From contig JAPFBE010000002.1 in NCBI GenBank assembly GCA_034336665.1, positions 15,478,906-15,542,905 on the forward strand: a stretch of 64,000 nt of DNA, read 5' to 3'. Positions 57,476 through 64,000 of the stretch are shown piece by piece. Positions within the stretch are counted from its first letter, which is position 1. Each line of letters starts with the position of its first letter. The notes under the pieces are model-generated. The model ran no database searches. It saw only the letters and a program-made list of their open reading frames with translations, and was not told the DNA's origin. This stretch comes from Luscinia megarhynchos (Eukaryota > Chordata > Aves > Passeriformes > Turdidae). A program made the position numbers and the translations under genes.

Positions 57476-57790
57476 GGGGCTTTCTAAGAAACTGAACCCT
57501 TTCAAATCCCACCCTCCATGGCCATGCTTAGATGTCTAGAAATCACTACACATGCTTGCTTTCATCCACTCCTGCATGAGTTATAAAGTGATGATTCTCT
57601 GCTATTTTCATCCCAAAGTAACGTCTCAGATGCCCTGCAAGCAATGTGCAGTGTAATAGTGCTAAAATAATAACCATTTCAGCTGCATATTACAGTTATT
57701 TGCACAGCAATTAACAAGTGTGATATGACAAACTACTGCTTAGGCTCAAAATTGTTTTTCACAATTAAGAATTTCTATATGACTCATTCC

Positions 57791-58130
57791 CATTGGTTTT
57801 TTTTTTCCCATTCAAGTACTAATATGACAATCCCTTCTCTGTGGATCTACATACATGGTTCAACAACCATGGATTTGCTAAGGTGGCTTAGGAAGCTTTA
57901 GCTATTGCTGCCCAGTCCATGGAATTTGTCCAGGGTCTCTGGAGGCCTGGAAGAAGCCCAGGCAGGGCAATAAACAGATCAGGCACATAAAGTTAAATTT
58001 CTTGTGGGCAGGAATCATGCCTCTTCTGCAGTCCCAGTACTTGGTGCTGTGCCCTAGGTCTGTCTCAGGAGTGGCTGGTTTGCTGAAGGCATGCCATGGA
58101 TTTCATAAGCAGGTACGAAGCTTGCAACAC
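57791..58130 (+). repeat. Copy A of an inverted pair of about 340-bp repeats
   Basis: This stretch matches the reverse complement of 62650-62990 along most of its length. Shared words include tttgtccagggtctctggag, gcctggaagaagcccaggca, caggcacataaagttaaatt and ggtgctgtgccctaggt, and both copies begin at a T-run and end near aagcttgcaa. The core at about 57925-58010 is nearly identical, with looser flanks. The words cttgtgggcaggaatcatgc and ggtgctgtgcc resemble the 3' part of old L2/MIR-like elements, which would make it an ancient interspersed repeat. That assignment is only a suggestion. Confidence 0.85.
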
Positions 58131-61100
58131 CTCTGATGATTCAGTGCTTGCATGTTTGCTGGCTCCTGCATCTGCCCATGTTTCTGTCAGGAGGGAATGA
58201 CTGATGTGAGCTTTAAGCACACATTACACCATCATGGGTCCTGGCTGCACCCATGTGGCCCTGTGTCTATTCCCTGCTTTCATCAGGTGATCCCAAGTAT
58301 ATCTCTGCTAACAGCTTCTGCACCTGTTTCCTCATGTTATTGAACTGTGATTGATAGGAGCTTAGGAAGGCCAGCCAGACCAGAACTGTAAGTGTATATC
58401 AGCTGAGTGCCTCAAAAAGACCAAGAGAGAACCACAGAGAACATTACACTCATTTTCTCTACGTGTAAAGTGAGAGTACACGCTCTTGTCTTCACAGGAC
58501 ATCACAAGTTATCAAACAGTGGACATTGTGCTTGTTTAGGTCCTCCTCTGTGCCTCAGTGAGCAAAGCAGCACTCACAACAATCTTGTTAGTGATGTGGT
58601 TTCTCAAAGCCCTGGTAGCTTTCTCACAGCCCAACCACTCTTGGCATACACATCTTCTAAATAAAGGCTCTGGAAAGTGGGAAGGAATAAATGTAAAAAT
58701 CATACTGAGCAGGCTCAGAGACACCAGGCATAGTCACAATTCTCACTGGTCAGAACAGAAGAGGGCTGAATGCATTATGAATCCTTTGCTAGCAATGTGG
58801 TCTACTCCAGTTTTCTCTGTTGCATGTTGGACCATTTAGTACTACAAATATTAAAGCAATTTCTGCCTTCAGAACTCAGAGCGAGAACTTCTGTGGATTG
58901 TCTCAGTGGAAATGCATTCAAAGAGACACTAAAACAAACTTGCTCTTCACAAGAACAAATTCCTGTCAGCTTGGGAAACTGCCAGTTGTGTGGCATTAGA
59001 TGTAAAAAAGGACTCTAGCAACTCATCTCAGGCATCCTTTCTTGTGCTGCACATTAAAGCTGTGGATGAGTCAGTACAGCTGAGTAGGAGAACCAGGCAG
59101 GTTTGAATCACCACTTTTTCCCCATCTCTGAAGCAATACTATTTCCATGCAAATAATTTCAACCTCAGAGTCATAAAAGAAGCCCAGTAGTGGTGATCAC
59201 TAACCTCATAGCCCAGAAGGAATTGACTGGTTAATGAAAATTCACAGCTGTTTCATGTTTAAAGACACTGATCTATGTAAAAGGAAATGAGCTAATTAAT
59301 CTTAAAATCTTGGAAATTGAGAAGTATCTGAAGAGACAGCAAGCTCCATTTCAGGGTTTCTCTGAAGCCATGTCTTATGCAGCTCTTTCCCTTTTTGTTC
59401 AGATGGATGTATGAGAGGTTTGAGAAACACTGCTGAGGAGTCTGACTGGATAAATGTTTAAAAATCTGAAAAAGAACAGATCTTTAAGAACAGAGAAGTA
59501 AAAAAAAGCAGTGTGGGTTTCTGGTACTCCATCAGGTGAATCTTATCTCTGTCTTAAGCAGGCTCTGGAATTGAAAGCTCTGCAAGACGTGGGAAGATGC
59601 CTTCACACATTTGGAAAATAAATTGAGAATGTTTATTGACTAAGTGCTATCTGTATGTGTGAGACCACCAATGTTCTGCATTTTACTTGTGCTAACAGAT
59701 AATGCTTATTTAATGCTTGATTATACCTTTTATTTATCCTCTTACATCTAGTACTTTCAACATAAAACTACCTTAATAATAATAAAACTAAGTACAAAAG
59801 CTAAATAAAACATTTTTTAAGGTAGCTAAGTAAGACAGTTTTGAATTTTTGCAAATAACTGTATGAGAATTCTGTAGAAGTGCTACTGAGCTGGGATTTC
59901 TTACAAAAAGTTGGTAATATACCTGTTACTGCCATTGTACAGTATAATGACCTGGAGCCACAAAACTCAGCTGAAATAAGTAAAAGGAATAGAATTGTGA
60001 CTGCAGGATTCATTACAGAACTTAGAAACAGAAAAAGGATGCATGAGACTTTTATGCTTTTGTTTGTTTTTCTATGTGCAACTTTATTCTAATAGCTTAC
60101 TTCTGTTTTCAGAAGAAAAATCAAGAATGAACAAAATCACTGTTTCTGTGTGAGAAATCTCTGGATGTGTGTTTTCATTGAAGGAAACTAGCAACCTTAA
60201 GAACAAAATGCTGGAGCTCTTGGCAAGATTGACATGCTCAGAAGGGTAAAGGTATGACATACAGAGTACAAGATGCTTTGTAGTTCAATACACTCAACCC
60301 AGGGAGCCTTGGTCCTGGTTAGACAGAACCTTCAACATGAGGCACTTTGTTGTTGTCTTACTCTCTTCTGTTTTGCACAAAAAAAAAAAAAATCTTGCCC
60401 AGATTTCCTGATTTCAAGTCAGAAGTAACTGGCAGCATCAGTGATGTGGATTTGAGCAGAGATTCTGCCTTCACTCACATTGGCAGTTGCCTACAGCATA
60501 GTGAGGACATGGTCTGTATGCTGAAAGGCCAATTGTCCTGCACTGCCTTCTCTCAGTCCTTTGGGGTGCTCATGAGGACAGGCAGGTGTGGCAATAGGTG
60601 GCCCTATTTCACACAATTAATTGAGAAGATTTGATCCTGTTCCAGTACAGTCTGCACAATGTCCCCAAATGTCCCTGTGAAAAATTCAGGGGGAACACGG
60701 GGCTGCTGCAGATGTGATAATTCAGCTTGCTCACAGGTTGACTTGGCTGCTGGAGTGCTGAGGGCCAGGTGCCATCTGCATCTGCCCAGTTTAACTCTGC
60801 AAAGTTATGCTAACCTAAATGGAGAAAAGAAATTAAAAAGTGAAGCAAGGAAAAATTCTTTCTAGGAAACAGTGTGTGGGTGAGAATCTGTAGTAATGCA
60901 GAGTCCCCACAGGTGCAAAGGAGAGCTGCCTTTTTGCAAAAAACTGGTCTTTTTAAGGAGTCAGGCCTTCATCAGTTACATAGTTTTAAATAAATAATTT
61001 AAATAATTCAATGAACCACCATATACCATGATGTGAACATGCAATGTTTATATATATAACTTGTCTTTCTGCCCCTAATTCAGCTGAGTTTCTTTCCCAC

Positions 61101-62379
61101 AGTCCTTTTCTGCTTAGCCAAAATAACAGCCCTGAAACACGATTTTACAAGGCCTTCCTTCTGTAAGGGTTTACTTATTGGTAACAACAGTGGACATAGC
61201 AGAATGTAATAATTTCATTGCCTAGTCCTCAATTCCCAGTTTGAATGGATTACTGAATATTTCCCAAAACAGGGACCTTACACAGAACTTCATAAAGTGG
61301 CTGGTGCCTATTAAAATAGAAACTATATATTGACTAAATAGGCACATAGCATCTACTTGTCTTTGACCATCACATGTTTAGCCTGTTCCTGTAACCTAGC
61401 TACTTTTCTGGGTGTTTTTATTATGCACAGACAAGCAACTAAGACAGATATTCCAAATTCTTATCCTGAGAACAACCCCTATCAGCAGGTTTGAATATCT
61501 GATGGAGAGTCCAAAAGCATTCTTCATATTTTAAAGAAAGGTAATATCCCTGTGGTTCTCTGACAAATAGATCTGGATTGTATTTCAGTTGTCAGAAGCC
61601 AAAGAGTATCCATCTCCTCCACTTCAGTGCTAATAGTGCATGGAAAGCAAAACATGTTTAACTTGCATCAAGCCTTTCAGTGTCTCTGCTTTTTGTAAAG
61701 AAGTATTTGCTGTGAGATGGTGGCAGGAAAAAAACCAACACCCCACCTCTTTACAGAGTATGAGAAAGAGTGCTGGCTTCCAAGCCTAGTTCTTTTGAAC
61801 ACTGGTGGATTATATTTCCAACATTGGCACATTTCCAGGAGTCTCACATAGGAAAAGATTTTAAATTCCTTTTGTCTTTTCTTACACTTTCCTTTTCCTT
61901 TACTTTCTTCTCATTCCTTCCTTCCTCCCTTCCTTCCCCTTCTCTTCCTTTCCCTAGGAACTGGTAAAGAAGACAATATGTGGAAAAATGTCTTTATTCT
62001 TACCCTCTGATTGGAAGCAGGATGTTTTGTAGTTTTTCTTTTAAAGAGTCAGATAGGCAGCGAGGTAGCTGTGTGGCACTCACATGAGCTGCTCTGCTGC
62101 CACACCAGCTGATCTGTGTGCAGGGCAGGGCAGAGATTCACCTCTGTGGAACGAGGTCTGCACAGACCTGTGTGAGGCCAGTGGGCACCACAGTCCTCAC
62201 TGCTCCCAAGCCCATCTGGTGGCCTCCAGGTTGGCAGGAGAGTGGCTCTGGAGCCCAGCTTCAGTCCAGGCAGGGCAAAGGTGGGATGAGCAGGAGCTGG
62301 CACAGGGCACTGCCAGCAGTGCTGGATGGTTTGCTCTTCTGGAAAGGGAGTTTTTACAAAGGCATGAAGTCATAGGGGT
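58131..62379. other. Intergenic DNA between repeat copies, no recognised gene
   Basis: AT-rich, with short open frames lacking splice or family support. Low-complexity patches are an A run near 60380-60392 and a C/T-rich stretch at 61880-61956. From about 62045 to 62380 the sequence becomes GC-richer and may be a diverged, older part of the CR1 that follows, but I could not recognise it with confidence. Confidence 0.45.
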
Positions 62380-62650
62380 ACTGGTTTTAAATTGAGAGAA
62401 GGTGGGTTTAGATTTGGCATTAGGAAGAAATTCTGCACTATGAGAGTGGTAAGGCACTGGAACAAGTTGCCCAGAGAAGTTGTGGCTGTCCCCTCTCTGG
62501 AGGTGTTCAGGGCTGGGTTGGATGGGGCTTTGAGCAGCCTGATGTAGTGAAAAGTGTCCCTGCCCATGGCAGGGGGGCTAGAACCAGATGCCCTTTAAGG
62601 TCCTTTCCAACCAAAGCCGTTCTATGATTTTGTGATTCTATGATTCTATA
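62380..62650 (+). mobile_element. CR1 3'-end fragment, forward orientation
   Basis: The 3' terminal region of CR1 is clear: ttaggaagaaattctgcact, aaggcactggaacaagttgc, gtgtccctgcccatggcagg, aaggtcctttccaaccaaag, and the closing 8-mer repeat (tgattctatgattctata). Its end abuts repeat copy B. Its better-preserved tail suggests a younger insertion than the copy at 57475. Confidence 0.88.
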
Positions 62651-62990
62651 TATTGCAAGCTTTGTACCCCTCATGAAATCCCTGACATGCCTTTAACAAA
62701 CCCAGCATTACTAATGACCTAGGGCACAGCACCAAATATTGGGTCTGCAAAAGAGGCATGACTCCTGCCTACAAGAAATTTAACTTTATGTGCCTGGTCT
62801 GTTTTCTGCCCTGCCTGGGCTTCTTCCAGGCCTCCAGAGACCCTGGACAAATGCTGTGGACTGAGCAACAGCAGCTAAAGCTTCCTAAGCCGCCTTAGCA
62901 AATTCGTGGATTTTGAGCTATGTAAGTAGACCATGGAAAAGGAGATTGCCACATTGAGGCTTTGCTGAGGGAAAAAAAAAAAGAGGACCG
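62650..62990 (-). repeat. Copy B of the inverted pair of about 340-bp repeats
   Basis: The reverse complement of this stretch aligns with 57791-58130, including an exactly shared core of roughly 45 bases followed by another of about 26 bases. It starts right at the 3' tail of the neighbouring CR1 and ends at a run of A (62977-62990). See copy A for the comparison. Confidence 0.85.
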
Positions 62991-63139
62991 ATGTCCCAGT
63001 AAATTTGAAGAGTCTTGATATTTCTAATGGGAGTGAATGAACAACAATGTAGTGTGGGATGGGTGGTGGAGATGCTGGCTGGGCATCCCGGGTGAGCGGA
63101 TGCGATGGGAAGCACAGGTGGTGGAGCTGGAATCCGACC

Positions 63140-64000
63140 CCGTGCACGACACTTTTAGGGGTTCAGGGACATTTCCCTTCCGGAGGACCGTCCCAGGAGG
63201 AGACGGACCGCAGGGCGATGGACACGACCAGCGCACGCCACTCTGCCGCTGCGTCTCTCCCAGCTCTCCCGCGCCTTCACCGGGGCGTGTCTCCGACGGC
63301 TCCCCATCACCGCGACCCCTCTGAGGTTCTCCCGTGGGGGAAGAGGTGGGGAAGGAGAGAAGCCTCCGGAGATGCCCCGATACCGACCCGCCGGGCGGAC
63401 GGCAAACCGCGGCGGTGTCGCGGAGCGCACCTGTGGGCGATGTTCGCCCCGTGTCCCCGCATCCCGCACCGTGCCCCCGCACCCCGGGCCGGGCGCTCCC
63501 GCCGCTCCCGGGCGCGCCCCGCGGCGCCGGTGCCGGCGGCAGGGCGGTGCCGGGGCGGGCGGCCGCCAATGGTGCGGCGGGGGCGGTGCGGGCGGTGCAG
63601 GAACACCCGGGAGGTGACAGCGACGCGCCGCCCTCCCGGCGGCGAGCGGGCGCCGGCGAGCATGGCAGAGGAGCGGCGCTGAGCCGCGCCGCCGCCCGGG
63701 GAAGGGCGGTCGCCCCTGCGCGCCCCGCGTCCGCCGAAGGGAGCGCAGCGCCGGCGCCGCCGCGGGGCTGTGTGTGATGGTGGGGGCATGGCGGGGCAGC
63801 CGGCGGCCGCGGCGCTGCTGAGGCGGGGGGCGGCTGGTCCCGGCCCCGGCGGCGGCGGCAGCAGGAGCAGCAGCGGCAGCGGTATCGGGCGGGGGCTGCC
63901 TCCCGCTCCCCGCTGAGAGAAGGAGGGAGCGCCTGGCCTCGCCGTGCCGCCCGCCGCGCCGCCGCCATGCTGCCCGGGGTGGGGGTGTTCGGCACCGGGC
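63140..64000. promoter_or_regulatory. GFOD1: CpG island and 5' leader of GFOD1
   Basis: CpG content climbs from about 63140 and stays very high to the window edge, with several GGGCGG boxes. The GFOD1 start codon lies at 63967, so the island holds its promoter and 5' untranslated region. Three upstream ATG-initiated short frames precede the main start: 63662-63682 (6 codons), 63777-63821 (14 codons) and 63788-63916 (42 codons, Gly/Ala/Arg/Ser-rich), all closed before 63967. Long frames on the opposite strand are GC-driven. Confidence 0.75.
63967..64000 (+). CDS. GFOD1: GFOD1, start of the gene (first 11 codons, cut by window end)
   Basis: The ATG sits in a good start context (gccgccATGc) and reads MLPGVGVFGTG before the window ends. 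The human GFOD1 and GFOD2 proteins both contain MLPGVGVFGTS near the N-terminus (GFOD2 has two extra residues first), so the match covers ten of eleven residues, with Gly for Ser at position 11. G4, G6 and G9 make the GxGxxG turn of the Rossmann fold that binds NAD(P) in the Gfo/Idh/MocA oxidoreductase family. GFOD1 is preferred over GFOD2 because it starts directly at MLPG and because the other genes here come from the human 6p22-p24 region, where GFOD1 lies. The substrate of GFOD1 is unknown. Only a tiny part is visible. Confidence 0.8.
   Translation, partial: MLPGVGVFGTG

Noticed and set aside
57106..57512. Minus-strand frames of 81-95 codons
   Set aside because: They are antisense translations of the CR1 3' region; the same peptide pattern recurs at 62370-62567 over the other CR1 copy.
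35840..63140. A hidden gene or novel system in the 27-kb intergenic interval
   Set aside because: I searched the open frames and visible splice signals on both strands and found no exon chain, RNA gene, CRISPR-like array or cluster of related frames. The structure there is explained by CR1, LTR, tandem repeats and one inverted repeat pair.
63024..63995. Minus-strand frame of 323 codons at the right end
   Set aside because: It runs antisense through the GFOD1 leader and CpG island, has the usual GC-driven composition and no recognisable domain.

Overview
The window is bird nuclear DNA, most likely from a songbird. Four coding loci have bird-like intron-exon structure with CpG-island promoters, the interspersed repeats are CR1 LINE fragments, and two copies of a long LTR family that I remember as common in passerines lie in the intergenic part. 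No bacterial, phage or CRISPR content was seen. Species and family names rest on recognition from memory, because no search could be run.

Layout. At the left, on the minus strand, is coding exon 1 of NUP153 (3662-3760) in a CpG island, with intron 1 filling positions 1-3661. About 4.5 kb of intergenic DNA with one CR1 fragment follows. Next, also on the minus strand, is a seven-coding-segment gene (9509-16125) for a 258-residue protein related to TRNAU1AP/SECp43. By position and C-terminal sequence it is the bird counterpart of human C6orf52. It keeps a recognisable RRM (the family's RRM2), a Tyr/Asn-rich middle and the family's C-terminal motif, but has no RRM1. Its 5' end runs toward a large CpG island (about 18000-19460) that also holds the start of PAK1IP1 on the plus strand, so the pair looks head-to-head. 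PAK1IP1 (18807-26697) is complete in ten coding exons (367 residues) and carries CR1 copies in introns 1 and 2. TMEM14C (30267-35021) follows in the same direction with four coding exons (107 residues).

From about 35.8 to 63.1 kb I see no gene. This stretch holds: a CR1 tail fused to a (TCTCC)n pyrimidine tract (39.3-40.0 kb); two oppositely oriented copies of one LTR family (42352-43265 minus, 43851-about 46250 plus); a minisatellite of about 35 units of about 40 bp grown inside the plus-strand LTR (44234-45617); a CR1 with a reverse-transcriptase remnant (about 56600-57475); and an inverted pair of about 340-bp repeats (57791-58130 and 62650-62990). The window ends in a CpG island carrying the 5' leader and first 11 codons of GFOD1 on the plus strand.

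The genes are housekeeping genes of separate function: nuclear pore basket, RNA-binding protein, ribosome biogenesis/PAK1 regulator, mitochondrial heme-pathway membrane protein, and Gfo/Idh/MocA-type oxidoreductase. They do not form a pathway. The most unusual items are the RRM-retaining C6orf52 counterpart, the LTR-born minisatellite, the inverted repeat pair, and a gene order that differs from the human 6p arrangement.
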